This document shows positions 54,052 through 62,278 of a stretch of DNA of 64,000 bases, in pieces. This DNA comes from CAZNGF01 sp964572855 (GTDB lineage: Bacteria > Bipolaricaulota > Bipolaricaulia > RBG-16-55-9 > JAJCYT01): assembly GCA_964572855.1 (NCBI GenBank), contig CAZNGF010000006.1:1-64000 (forward strand). The letters run 5' to 3'. The notes under the pieces are model-generated. The model saw only the letters and a list, made by a program, of their open reading frames with translations, was not told where the DNA came from and made no database searches. Position numbers and translations under genes: made by a program. Within the stretch, counting starts at the first letter, position 1; each line of letters begins with the position of its first letter.

Positions 54052-54107
54052 GCCACGGGCGTTCATCCGGAGTGAGGGACCAATCCGGCGTGACCGAGGT
54101 GACCCCG

Positions 54108-55304
54108 ATGAACTGGATGCGAAACGCGGCCGTGGGGCTCGTCCTGCTGGCCTTGCTGGGTGCGTCTCCCCTGTTCCCGACCGAACAGAGCCAGCGCTTG
54201 GCCGAGGTCTTCTCCGAGCGCGTGCGCGCGCTCGAGGTGAGTTTCAACGTGCCGGAGCTCGGTTTGCGGAACCACGTGCGCACGGCCGTGGCGCTGGCCT
54301 CGGACGAGGCGGGCACGTGGTGGCTCACCGCGCCGGCGGCCCTGGAGCTGCCGGGACACGTGGACGCGACGCTGGCCGAGGTGCAATTGAGCGATTCGGA
54401 GGCGAGCCTGAGCGTGCGCGCGGTCGTCGATGACTTCAGCGGCACGTATGCCTTGTTACTCGAAAGCCAAGACCGGGCCTTTGCGCCCCTCGCCGTGCGC
54501 CAACTCCTCCCGATGCACGGCCTGCAGTGGGCGGGGCTCCTCTACGCGGCCGAGGACGGGGCGGTGCGCGTCCTGCCGGGGCTGCAAGAAATCGAGGGGG
54601 TCCACGAACGCCCCAACGGCCCGGCCAAGGCGTTCACGTTCCGCACGTTCGAGCGCCTCCCCCGCAGCGCGGTCGGCGCGCCGGTCTTCGTCAACGCGTT
54701 CGGCGACTTCGCCGACGGGAGCGCCCCCGGCTTCGCGCTGGCCGGCTTCGTGGTCGAACCCCGCCTCCCGGCCCCCTCGCTCCAGCTCCGGGTCAAGGGC
54801 GTCCAAGCGCCGTTTATGGGCAAGCTGTTTCCGAAGGGGATTGAAAACAACCAACTCGTTACCGAATCTAATCAAACTGAAACCACCAATGTTACTACAG
54901 ATGGAAATTCCGCCGTATTGATTAATGAATTTGATGCAGATCCACCTGGAGAAGATAAAGACAGCGAATGGGTCGAGCTGTTCAATTCAGGGGAAGATGC
55001 TGTAGATATCAGTAATTGGTTTATCGTGGCAGATTTCCAAGGTCAAGGAGGGAATAACGAAGGTAGAATCAGATTCCCTCCAGGTACAGAAATCGGCCCG
55101 AGAGAAGTCCTGGACTTCCAAGGAATGGGGCAGGTCTTGGACAACGAAGATGAGGTAATTGAGTTAAGAAACTCCTCGTCTTCGGTCATCGACTCGACAC
55201 CATCGCTAAGCGACACTGGAGACGGCTGTTGGGCTCGTGTTCCAGATGGGAGCAGCAATTGGAACTTTCGGCCTTGTACACGAGGGGAGTTGAACGGAAG
55301 TTGA
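54108..55304 (+). CDS. Secreted lamin-tail-domain (LTD) protein with a compositionally foreign 3' half
   Basis: A 398-residue exported protein with a signal peptide (NAAVGLVLLALLGASPLFP). The first roughly 245 residues (to about 54840) are GC-rich, in local codon style, with no known domain. The rest (54845-55304) is AT-rich and encodes an LTD: VLINEFDADPPGEDKDSEWV, ELFNSGEDAVDISNWF and so on to GDGCWARVPDGSSNWNF. LTDs are immunoglobulin-like modules of bacterial secreted proteins. The composition change within one continuous frame indicates that the LTD was acquired or exchanged recently. Confidence 0.85.
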   Translation: MNWMRNAAVGLVLLALLGASPLFPTEQSQRLAEVFSERVRALEVSFNVPELGLRNHVRTAVALASDEAGTWWLTAPAALELPGHVDATLAEVQLSDSEASLSVRAVVDDFSGTYALLLESQDRAFAPLAVRQLLPMHGLQWAGLLYAAEDGAVRVLPGLQEIEGVHERPNGPAKAFTFRTFERLPRSAVGAPVFVNAFGDFADGSAPGFALAGFVVEPRLPAPSLQLRVKGVQAPFMGKLFPKGIENNQLVTESNQTETTNVTTDGNSAVLINEFDADPPGEDKDSEWVELFNSGEDAVDISNWFIVADFQGQGGNNEGRIRFPPGTEIGPREVLDFQGMGQVLDNEDEVIELRNSSSSVIDSTPSLSDTGDGCWARVPDGSSNWNFRPCTRGELNGS

Positions 55305-55320
55305 GCAGTGGTTCTTGGGT

Positions 55321-55348
55321 GTAGGGGCGCGATTCATCGCGCCTGTGG
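55321..55348. repeat. Partial GTAGGGG-family palindrome
   Basis: GTAGGGGCGCGAT and ATCGCGCC form the stem with a TC loop, but the outer CCCTAC is replaced by TGTGGG, so the right arm is degraded. It lies after the LTD gene. Confidence 0.55.
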
Positions 55349-55404
55349 GCACGCGCTTCGGCCGCCCGTGAAGTCTATCTGGTCATGAACCAGACGCGTA
55401 AGCC

Positions 55405-55428
55405 GGATCCCATGAATGGGACCCCTAC
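55405..55428. repeat. GTAGGGG-family repeat, minus orientation
   Basis: On the minus strand GTAGGGGTCCCATTCATGGG, with TCCCAT/ATGGGA pairing. It is the second copy within about 85 bases, close to the tRNA gene. Confidence 0.45.
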
Positions 55429-55461
55429 ACAGTAAAAACAGCGTGGTCCTGTACTAGCTCT

Positions 55462-55536
55462 TGGAGCCGGGGATGGGAGTCGAACCCACAACCTACGGTT
55501 TACAAAACCGTTGCTCTGCCGTTGAGCTACCCCGGC
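55462..55536 (-). tRNA. tRNA-Thr (anticodon UGU)
   Basis: On the minus strand, 71 bases fold as a cloverleaf: acceptor GCCGGGG/CCCCGGC, D arm GCTC/GAGC, anticodon stem ACGGT/ACCGT with loop TTTGTAA (anticodon TGT) and T arm GTGGG-TTCGACT-CCCAT. The 3' CCA is encoded (55462-55464) after discriminator T. It reads ACA threonine codons. Two GTAGGG repeats lie just downstream. Confidence 0.93.
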
Positions 55537-55592
55537 GCGAAGCGGGGCCAGTCTATCCCGCTTCCCTTGCCGATTCAAGCAACGAGAGGACT

Positions 55593-56579
55593 TCAGCCCT
55601 CGCCGCCCTCGTCCGAGGATGTGTCCACCGGCGAGACGAGCTCCAGCGTGCGGCTTTCCTCGTCGACGGGCTTGGCCCGGATCTCACCAAGGATCTCGCC
55701 CTCGACCTCGCCGCCCTCGAGCGTGTAGCTGAGCACGAGCGGGTCGCCGTCGGGGCTGAGGTTGGTCTGGAACGCGCTCAGCTCGCCGCTGGCCAGCGCC
55801 AGCCCGCCGCCCAGGGACTCCACGATCGCGGCCAGCTCGAGTTCGACCTTGGCCTCGACCCGGATCTCGACCTCAATCGTCTCCTCGCCCACGCTGATGG
55901 TGCGCTCGACCAGGACGAGGTCGTTCTCGTTGGTGTCGGTGCGGTTGCCGCTGGGGGCCTCGGGCGTGTCCGCACAGGCCGTGTTGGACGGGTTTGAGTC
56001 GCCGTGGTCGTTGAAGGCGATCACGCGGTAGCAAAAGGTCGCCGCCGGCTCCAGCCCCTCGGCGTCCGTGAAGCTCTCGGCGTCGGTTCCGAGCGTCTCG
56101 AGCGCCTGGAAGTCGCCCCCGTCGGGACGGCGCTCGACCCGGAAGCCGGTCTCGTTGTCGGCCCCGTCGCGCCAGCTGAGCGCGATGGCGCCGGCGTCGT
56201 CGGCCTCGGCTTGTAAGCCCGTGGGCGCGTCCGGCACGGGGCGGCGCTTGACGAACAGCGTGGCCTGCGCGCTGTGGCTGATGCCGAACCCGTTTTGCAC
56301 CGTGAGCGAGACCACGTAGTTGTCGGGCCGGTCGTAGGTGTGCGTCACGATCATCTGCTCGCTGGTGGCGCCGTCGCCGAAATCCCATCGATAGGAGACG
56401 ATGTCCCCGTAGATGTTTTGGGACGACGCCGCGCTGAAGTCGACCTGGAGCGGCACGCTCCCCTGCTGCGGCACGGCCTGGATCACGGCCACGGGCGCGA
56501 GCTTGGTGCCCTGTAGTAGGCCGCACCCGCTCAGCAGCACCGCCGCCAGCACCAATCCGGTCAGTGCGATTCGTTGCAC
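55593..56579 (-). CDS. Lipoprotein with PKD and fibronectin type III domains
   Basis: A 328-residue predicted lipoprotein (LTGLVLAAVLLSGCG, lipobox LSGC). A PKD domain follows (GSVPLQVDFSAASSQ, then SYRWDFGDGATSEQ and THTYDRPDNYVVSLTV), then an Fn3 domain (PDAPTGLQAEADDAGAIALS ... YRVIAFNDHGDSNPSNTAC). The last 120 residues are acidic and beta-rich, rich in Glu/Val. GTG at 56579 has AAGGAG 5 bases upstream. Probably an envelope protein binding carbohydrate or protein; no enzymatic motif. Confidence 0.85.
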   Translation of the reverse strand: MQRIALTGLVLAAVLLSGCGLLQGTKLAPVAVIQAVPQQGSVPLQVDFSAASSQNIYGDIVSYRWDFGDGATSEQMIVTHTYDRPDNYVVSLTVQNGFGISHSAQATLFVKRRPVPDAPTGLQAEADDAGAIALSWRDGADNETGFRVERRPDGGDFQALETLGTDAESFTDAEGLEPAATFCYRVIAFNDHGDSNPSNTACADTPEAPSGNRTDTNENDLVLVERTISVGEETIEVEIRVEAKVELELAAIVESLGGGLALASGELSAFQTNLSPDGDPLVLSYTLEGGEVEGEILGEIRAKPVDEESRTLELVSPVDTSSDEGGEG

Positions 56580-56765
56580 GATCTCTCCTTTCCGAAGGGC
56601 CTGCGCCGACCGACGCGTGCGGCCGGCTCGGACGAAACGGCGGGGCAACGCCCGCAAGGCTCCCACCCCGATGACACGTCTGTCGTCAGGCATTCTAGCC
56701 AGCGGAAAGCCCTTTCGGAGTGATACGGCACACCGAGGCCGCGCGCAAGCGGTCGCGCTCGGCCC

Positions 56766-56794
56766 TTTACTTCAGGGGATCGAGCGCATAGGAT
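56766..56794 (+). promoter_or_regulatory. Promoter-like site
   Basis: TTTACT (56766-56771) and TAGGAT (56789-56794) with a 17-base spacer lie 21 bases upstream of the ATG at 56815. Confidence 0.4.
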
Positions 56795-56814
56795 CGGGGC
56801 AAGGGTGGGAACCA

Positions 56815-57135
56815 ATGGGCAAACGGGTGACCAAAGCCGAGCTCTGGGAGGTCGTGCAAGCCGCGCGGCGCTTTCGGGCGGCGCTGGCGGCGCTGGAGAA
56901 CCGCCCGCCCGACTGGCGCTACCTGCTGGACGACCCCGCGGGCGACGAGCTGGCCCGGGCCCAGGCCGCGCTGTTCGAGGCGCTGGACGCGCTCGAGGCC
57001 CGGCGCGCCTCGCACAAGGGCGACGCCGAGCGGGACGATACCGGCCAGCTGGAGTTGTTCCTCCCGCGCAAGCAGCGCGCCAAGCCCGCCGGGGAGACGT
57101 TCGTCTCGAAGTTCAAGTCGCCGCGGGAGAAGTAG
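56815..57135 (+). CDS. Small charged hypothetical protein
   Basis: A 106-residue soluble, helical protein rich in Arg/Ala/Leu/Glu (VTKAELWEVVQAARRFRAAL, then LARAQAALFEALDALEARRA). It ends in a basic tail (VSKFKSPREK). It looks like a helical hairpin. No domain is recognised. It lies directly beside the convergent MFS gene. The ribosome site is weak (GGTGGGA). Confidence 0.6.
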   Translation: MGKRVTKAELWEVVQAARRFRAALAALENRPPDWRYLLDDPAGDELARAQAALFEALDALEARRASHKGDAERDDTGQLELFLPRKQRAKPAGETFVSKFKSPREK

Positions 57136-57137
57136 CG

Positions 57138-58394
57138 TTACGAGGCCTCGACGCGCACGGGTTCGACCGACTTGGGGTCGGGCAGGCGCCAGAAGGCCAA
57201 GACGGCGGCGAGCAGGAACAGGATCGCGGTGGCCACAAAGGTCGCGCGCAAGCCGAACCAGAAGGCCACGGCCGTGCCGGCCAGCGGAGCCACGGCACGC
57301 GCGCCGGAGTTGATCGAGTTGTCGAGCCCGAACACCGCGCCCTCGTCGCCGGCACGCGTGTAGTTGGTCAAGAGCGCGCTGATGGCCGGCACGACGCCGC
57401 CGAAGCTCAAGCCCACGCACGCCTGCAGCGCGAGCAGCTGCCAGGCCGAGCTCACCAGGCTCTGCGGCAGGTAGAGCAGCGCGCCGAACAGCACGCTGGC
57501 GATCAACACCTTGCGGTGCCCGATCCGGTCGCCCAGCCGGCCCAGAAACATCGTGCCCACCGTGGTGGCCGCCGAGGCCGCGCCGATCACCAAGCCGGTC
57601 ATCGTGTTGACGCCCTGCTGGCTGGCCAGCAGCGTGGCGATAAACAGCGGCGCGATCGGGATGATCATGACGCGGCCCAGCATGACCAGAAAGCGCACGC
57701 CGTAGGCGATCCTGACGCCCGAGGCCGACAGGATGATCCGCCAGGTCTGGAAGAACGTGGGGGAAGCGGAATCAGCGGACTTTTGGGCCGGCTTGGCGCC
57801 CTCGCGTACCCCGAAGACGACCATGACGCCGGCCAGCAGCAGGAGCGCGGCCGTGACCAGGAACGCCTCGCTGTAGCCGAACAAATCGGCCAGCGCCCCG
57901 CCCAGGATGGGCCCCACCGACACGCCCACGAACAGCCCGCTCTGCAGCAGCCCCATGGCGTAGCCCGCGTGCTGGCGCGGGGCCTCGGCCGCCACCAGCG
58001 CGTTGGCCGCCGAGACCGTGCCCGTGATCAGCCCCTGGATCACGCGCAGCACGACCAACTGCTCGGCCGAGCCCACAAAGCCCATCAGCAGGATGATGAG
58101 CGCGCCGCCGAACAGCGAGCGCTCGACCATGATCTTGCGCCCGAAGCGGTCGGCCAGCGCGCCCCAGATGGGCGAAGCGATCATCATCGTGACCGCCTGG
58201 CCCGAAAACACCAAGCCGACGAGGAGTTCGAGGTTCCAGCCCAGACCCGAACCCAGGTCCTGCACGTAGAGCGGCAGGAACGGGAAAATGCTCGAGAAGC
58301 CCACCGCGGTCACGAGCTGGGCGAAGAACATGATATAGACCGTGCGCTTCCAGTTGGTGGAGACTGTGGCGTTGTGCCGTTTCAAACGGGACAC
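57138..58394 (-). CDS. Major facilitator superfamily transporter (multidrug type)
   Basis: A 418-residue 12-helix MFS exporter. The motif after helix 2 is GALADRFGRKIM, and the equivalent between helices 8 and 9 is LGRLGDRIGHRK. PILGGALADLFG fits the antiporter motif C region of drug:H+ antiporters. The central loop between helices 6 and 7 (EGAKPAQKSADSASPTFF) is short. The start may be GTG 58394 or TTG 58385; the latter has GAGG better placed. Substrate not deducible. Confidence 0.88.
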   Translation of the reverse strand: MSRLKRHNATVSTNWKRTVYIMFFAQLVTAVGFSSIFPFLPLYVQDLGSGLGWNLELLVGLVFSGQAVTMMIASPIWGALADRFGRKIMVERSLFGGALIILLMGFVGSAEQLVVLRVIQGLITGTVSAANALVAAEAPRQHAGYAMGLLQSGLFVGVSVGPILGGALADLFGYSEAFLVTAALLLLAGVMVVFGVREGAKPAQKSADSASPTFFQTWRIILSASGVRIAYGVRFLVMLGRVMIIPIAPLFIATLLASQQGVNTMTGLVIGAASAATTVGTMFLGRLGDRIGHRKVLIASVLFGALLYLPQSLVSSAWQLLALQACVGLSFGGVVPAISALLTNYTRAGDEGAVFGLDNSINSGARAVAPLAGTAVAFWFGLRATFVATAILFLLAAVLAFWRLPDPKSVEPVRVEAS

Positions 58395-58489
58395 CTCGGT
58401 TCGTGGATGGAGACCGGCCGAAGGTCCCTATGATGGCAGATGAAGGAAAAAAATCAACGTTCCCCTGGAGGGCGAACGCGCCCCGGCGC

Positions 58490-59470
58490 TCAGTCCGGCA
58501 GCGCGGAGTCCTCCAGCCCGCTGAGCCGGACGCACGCCTCCCAGAGCTTCTGTCGGGCCGCGGGCGTCTCGCGGGTGGAACCCATCCGGTGCGTCGGGCG
58601 CGGGCGCCGGTCGAGCCAGAATTTCCCGTTCGATCCCAGCGCTTCGTCGGAGGCTGCCAGCCAAGCAATCGTGTCGGCTCCCTGCGCGGGCGAGCGCAGG
58701 AACGGCTTCGTGAAGCGATAAAAGCGCGGCAGCGCCGCCCGCAGCGTGGCCGTGTCCACCCAGCCGGGGTGCATGGCGTGGAAGACGACGCCGCTGCCCG
58801 CGTGTTTTTCCGCCCAGAGCTCGGCCAGGATCACCTGCGCGCGCTTGGTCTGGGCGTAAACGGACGCCGGGCGGTATTCCTTGCCCTCGGTCTGGAGGTC
58901 GCCGGCGTCCAGCTTGGCCGCGTACATGCCCCCGGAGGAGACCAGCACGACGCGCGCGGGAGCGCTCTTGTACAACAGCGGCAGCAGGCGCTCGGTGAGG
59001 GCGAAGGCGCTCAGGACGTTGGTGGCAAAGGTCAGCTCGTTTCCCTCCGGTGTCACCTCGCGCGTCGGGCGCATGACGCCGGCGTTGTTGACGATGCAGT
59101 CGAGCCGCTCGAAGCGCGCCAGCACGCGGTCGGCCAAGGCGTGGGTCTGCTCGAGCGAGCTGAGGTCGGCCAGCTCGAGGAAGACGCCCCGGTTGCCCGT
59201 GCGCTCGATCAATTCGCCGCGCGCGGCCTCGCCCTTGGCGCGTCCGCGGGCCACCAGGATCACGCGCGCGCCGCGCTCGGCCAGCCCTTGCGCGGCCGCA
59301 AAGCCGATGCCGGCGTTGGCACCCGTCACCAGGTGGACCTGGCCGCTCAGGTCCACGTCGAGGTCGGCCGGGTCCCACCCGCGCCGCCGCAGACTGTAAC
59401 CCAGGCGCGTGTAGCTCAGGACGACGGTCCAGTCCAAAAGATCGTCCAAGCGGCGCAAGCACGCGCTCAC
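58490..59470 (-). CDS. Short-chain dehydrogenase/reductase (DHRS12-like)
   Basis: A 326-residue SDR. The NAD(P) motif is VTGANAGIG (about 48-56), then NNAGVMRPT and the catalytic YAQTK. The N-terminus (WTVVLSYTRLGYSLRRRGWD) is the extension typical of DHRS12-type SDRs, which are found beside the DUF1365/amine-oxidase/CFA lipid cluster in several proteobacteria (from memory). The GTG overlaps the stop of the upstream DUF1475-like gene (GTGA). Likely acts on a lipid or fatty-acid-derived substrate. Confidence 0.9.
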   Translation of the reverse strand: MSACLRRLDDLLDWTVVLSYTRLGYSLRRRGWDPADLDVDLSGQVHLVTGANAGIGFAAAQGLAERGARVILVARGRAKGEAARGELIERTGNRGVFLELADLSSLEQTHALADRVLARFERLDCIVNNAGVMRPTREVTPEGNELTFATNVLSAFALTERLLPLLYKSAPARVVLVSSGGMYAAKLDAGDLQTEGKEYRPASVYAQTKRAQVILAELWAEKHAGSGVVFHAMHPGWVDTATLRAALPRFYRFTKPFLRSPAQGADTIAWLAASDEALGSNGKFWLDRRPRPTHRMGSTRETPAARQKLWEACVRLSGLEDSALPD

Positions 59471-59790
59471 GCCGCCCGCCCCAGCCAGAAGCGCCGCCAG
59501 TCGCCGCCGCTGCGCGCAAGCGTTAAGAGCGCGTAGAGCGCGGCCACCAGGTTGCCCAGCACGAGCAGCAGGACGATCCACGGGAGCGCGACCCAGGAGC
59601 GCTCTCGGAACAGAACCCAGCCCGCAAAGAGCGCGAAGCCGACGTAGAGGTCGACCAGCGCCACGATCCCCCAGGGCAGGGCCAGCAGCCGGCCGCCCTC
59701 GGCGAAGAAGTCGCCCGCGAGCACCCCGTAGAGCACAGCCCCGGCCATCACGGCGAAGCAGAGCCCCAGAAAACCACGTGCCAGCGTCAT
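59467..59790 (-). CDS. DUF1475-like small membrane protein
   Basis: A 107-residue protein with three hydrophobic segments (FLGLCFAVMAGAVLYGVLA; ALVDLYVGFALFAGWVLF; WIVLLLVLGNLVAALYALL). The VDLYVGF pattern and E-x-S-W after the second helix fit DUF1475, a family from plants and bacteria with no known role. AGGAGGACGC precedes ATG 59790. It overlaps the SDR by 4 bp and sits between it and a third membrane gene. Confidence 0.75.
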   Translation of the reverse strand: MTLARGFLGLCFAVMAGAVLYGVLAGDFFAEGGRLLALPWGIVALVDLYVGFALFAGWVLFRERSWVALPWIVLLLVLGNLVAALYALLTLARSGGDWRRFWLGRAA

Positions 59791-59806
59791 GCGTCCTCCT
59801 TTCCCC

Positions 59807-60301
59807 TTATGCCGCCCATCCCAACCCCAACAGAATCCCATACCCCAGCGCGTACGCGAGCGTGAGCCCGTAGACGACCCGCGGTGGCACGTCGCGCACG
59901 CGGAAGCGGTGCCGGCGCAGGAAGGCGAGCTTGGCCAAATCCCCTGCCAGCATCAGGCCTGCGAACGTCGCCAACAGGCCGGGGGCCAGGGGCGGCCGCA
60001 GCAACGCCAACAGCAGACCCCAATGGCCCAGGTTGTTGAGGGCGACGAACCCCAGCGCGATCCGCTCCCGGTCGAGCCAGCGGTCGTAGACCGCGGCCAG
60101 CAGCCCCAGGCTCAAGGCCAGCAGGACGAGCCCCTGCGCCAGGACGAGCCCCGTCGGGATGGCCCAGGGACGGTCCCCGGCGGCCAGCAGCGCGCCCAAT
60201 CCGATCCCGAACGCCGGCAACTTGAGCCCGGTCTCAAGCCAGGCCAGCGCCGGCCAGTGGGCCGTGTGCCAGGCGCGCGTCGGGTTTCCTTGGTCGAGCA
60301 T
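59807..60301 (-). CDS. Five- or six-helix membrane protein of the lipid cluster
   Basis: A 164-residue hydrophobic protein with segments LKLPAFGIGLGALLAAGD, PTGLVLAQGLVLLALSLGLL, ALGFVALNNLGHWGLLLAL and others. It ends 16 bases before the DUF1475-like gene and shares the divergent control region 60302-60411 with the plus-strand cluster. ATG 60301 follows GGAG at a usual distance. No family assigned. Confidence 0.7.
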   Translation of the reverse strand: MLDQGNPTRAWHTAHWPALAWLETGLKLPAFGIGLGALLAAGDRPWAIPTGLVLAQGLVLLALSLGLLAAVYDRWLDRERIALGFVALNNLGHWGLLLALLRPPLAPGLLATFAGLMLAGDLAKLAFLRRHRFRVRDVPPRVVYGLTLAYALGYGILLGLGWAA

Positions 60302-60348
60302 GGATGGCTCCGTTCCGCAGGCGTTTGCCGCACAGTTGTAGAATATAT

Positions 60349-60377
60349 TTGACATTGACTCGAGGCGATGGTATATA
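60349..60377 (+). promoter_or_regulatory. Near-consensus promoter of the lipid cluster
   Basis: TTGACA (60349-60354) and TATATA (60372-60377) are 17 bases apart. TATAAT follows at 60376-60381, and TTGACT repeats the -35 five bases later (60355-60360). It sits in an AT-rich divergent region between 60301 and 60412, where the gene on each side could be controlled by one regulator. Confidence 0.65.
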
Positions 60378-60411
60378 TAATCCACCAGAAAATCAAGTCG
60401 AGGGCAAGACG

Positions 60412-61023
60412 ATGGGCGATCACGTATCGAACGGCGAGGTGTTCTTGAAACGCATCACGGCGGCGCAGCTCAAACGCGCCTTCTTCAACGTCTTCAACTA
60501 CGCGGGCACCGGCGTGGGCTGGTGGTCCTGCGTGGTCGGGGCCGCGCAGGGGGTGCCCTGGGCGGGGCCGCTGGTCGTGACCGGCTACCTGGGCGTGCAC
60601 CTGTGGGGCAGCCCGAGGCGGGCGCGTGAGGCGCGCTTTTTGGCGCTGGCCGCGCTGGTCGGGCTCGCGATCGAGAGCGCGAAGAAAGCCTCGGGCCTGA
60701 TCACCTACGCCGCCGACTGGCCGGCGCTGCCCTGGCTGGCGCCGCTCTGGATCGTGTTCATGTGGCCGCTGTTTGCCAGCACGCTGGGCGCGTCGCTGGG
60801 CTGGCTGCGGCGCAGCTACTGGCTGGCGGCCCTGATGGGCGCGGTCTTCGGGCCGCTGAGCTACTTGGCCGGCGCCGGGCTGGGGGCGATCACGCTCAAC
60901 CCGCCCGCGCCCGTCAGCGTGAGCGCGCTGGCGCTGATCTGGGGCACCGTCGTGCCCGCGCTGGTGTGGTTGTCTAAAACCACAGCGACGGGAGGAAAGG
61001 AAACCGATGGAACGCAACGCTGA
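60412..61023 (+). CDS. DUF2878-like membrane protein
   Basis: A 203-residue protein with about five membrane segments (FNYAGTGVGWWSCVVGAAQ; GPLVVTGYLGVHLW; FLALAALVGLAIES; LAPLWIVFMWPLFAST; YWLAALMGAVFGPLSYLAGAG). DUF2878 genes sit in the same clusters as the FAD amine oxidase, DUF1365 and CFA synthase genes. First gene of the plus-strand operon; it overlaps the oxidase gene by 17 bp. Confidence 0.75.
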   Translation: MGDHVSNGEVFLKRITAAQLKRAFFNVFNYAGTGVGWWSCVVGAAQGVPWAGPLVVTGYLGVHLWGSPRRAREARFLALAALVGLAIESAKKASGLITYAADWPALPWLAPLWIVFMWPLFASTLGASLGWLRRSYWLAALMGAVFGPLSYLAGAGLGAITLNPPAPVSVSALALIWGTVVPALVWLSKTTATGGKETDGTQR

Positions 61024-62278
61024 GCGCTTCGCCGTCGTGGGCGCAGGGGTGGCGGGCATCGTGGCCGCGCACCTGTTGTCGAAGCGGTACGACGTCACGC
61101 TGATCGAGGCCGAGGACGACGTGGGCGGGCACACCAACACCGTCCTGATCCCCGACGGGCCCGACGCCGGCACGCCGGTGGACACGGGTTTCATCGTGCT
61201 CAACGACGTCAACTACCCGCTCTTGAACCGCTTCTTCGACGAGCTGGGCGTGGCCATCCAGCCCACCGACATGTCGTTCGGCTTCCACTGCCGCACGACG
61301 GGGCTGACCTACTCCAGCGACTTCCCGCGCGGGACGTTCGCCCAGCCCCGCAACCTGTTGAAGCCGGCTTTTCTGGGCATGATTCGCGAGACGCTGCGCT
61401 TCAACCGCGCGGCCGTGCGCGACCTCGAATCCGGCCGGCTGGCGGGCCGGACCGTGGGCGAGTACCTGGTCAAGAACCGCTACTCCAAGGCGTTTGTCGA
61501 GGACCAGCTCGTGCCGTCGGCCGCGGCCGTGTGGTCCGCGCCGACGGCCAACATCCTGGACTTCCCGGTCGAGGCGCTGGTGCGCTTCTACCACCACCAC
61601 GGCATGCTCTCGCACGTCTCGGGGCCGCAGTGGCACACCGTGGTCGGGGGCAGCCAGACCTACGTCAAGCGTTTCCTGGCGCGCTTCCCCGGGACCGTGC
61701 TCACGGGGACGCCCGTGCGGGCCGTGACCCGGCGCGAGGACGGCGTCTTGCTCCAACTCGCCGACGGGCGCGGGCTCGACTTCGACCGCGTTGCCATCGC
61801 GGCGCACGCCGACCAGGCGCTGCGGTTGCTGGCCGACCCCTCGCCCGAGGAGCAGCGGCTGCTGGGCGTCTGGAGTTATTCCAACAACCGCACCGTGCTG
61901 CACAGCGACGAGGTCATCATGGGCCCGCAGCGGCGCGCCTGGGCCTCGTGGAACTACATCCGCGACGTCAAGACCCACAGCGCCCACCCCGTGACCGTGA
62001 CCTATTACATGAACCGGCTGCAGCGGCTCAAGACGCAGGCGAGCTACTTCGTCTCGCTCAACGACCCCAAACAGCCGCGCGAGGAGCGTGTCGTGGCCGA
62101 ATTCCTTTACACGCACCCGCGCTTCAGCTTCGAGGCCATGGCGCTGCAGCCCGAGCTGCCGTGCCTGAACGGGCGGCGGCGTACCTACTTCTGCGGCAGC
62201 TACTTCGGCTACGGCTTCCACGAGGACGCCGTGCGCTCAAGCGTCCGACTGGCCGAGACGTTAGGATTGGGCCTATGA
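61007..62278 (+). CDS. FAD-dependent amine-oxidase-family protein of the DUF1365/CFA cluster
   Basis: A 423-residue flavoprotein. The dinucleotide motif is VVGAGVAGIVAAHLLSKRYD, then VTLIEAEDDVGGHTNT; the C-terminal GSYFGYGFHEDAVRSSVRLA completes the FAD site. It matches the amine-oxidase-like partner regularly found beside DUF1365 and CFA-synthase genes, where it is suspected to desaturate or oxidise fatty-acyl chains. ATG 61007 lies inside the previous gene and its TGA overlaps the next ATG by 4 bp. Confidence 0.9.
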   Translation: MERNAERFAVVGAGVAGIVAAHLLSKRYDVTLIEAEDDVGGHTNTVLIPDGPDAGTPVDTGFIVLNDVNYPLLNRFFDELGVAIQPTDMSFGFHCRTTGLTYSSDFPRGTFAQPRNLLKPAFLGMIRETLRFNRAAVRDLESGRLAGRTVGEYLVKNRYSKAFVEDQLVPSAAAVWSAPTANILDFPVEALVRFYHHHGMLSHVSGPQWHTVVGGSQTYVKRFLARFPGTVLTGTPVRAVTRREDGVLLQLADGRGLDFDRVAIAAHADQALRLLADPSPEEQRLLGVWSYSNNRTVLHSDEVIMGPQRRAWASWNYIRDVKTHSAHPVTVTYYMNRLQRLKTQASYFVSLNDPKQPREERVVAEFLYTHPRFSFEAMALQPELPCLNGRRRTYFCGSYFGYGFHEDAVRSSVRLAETLGLGL

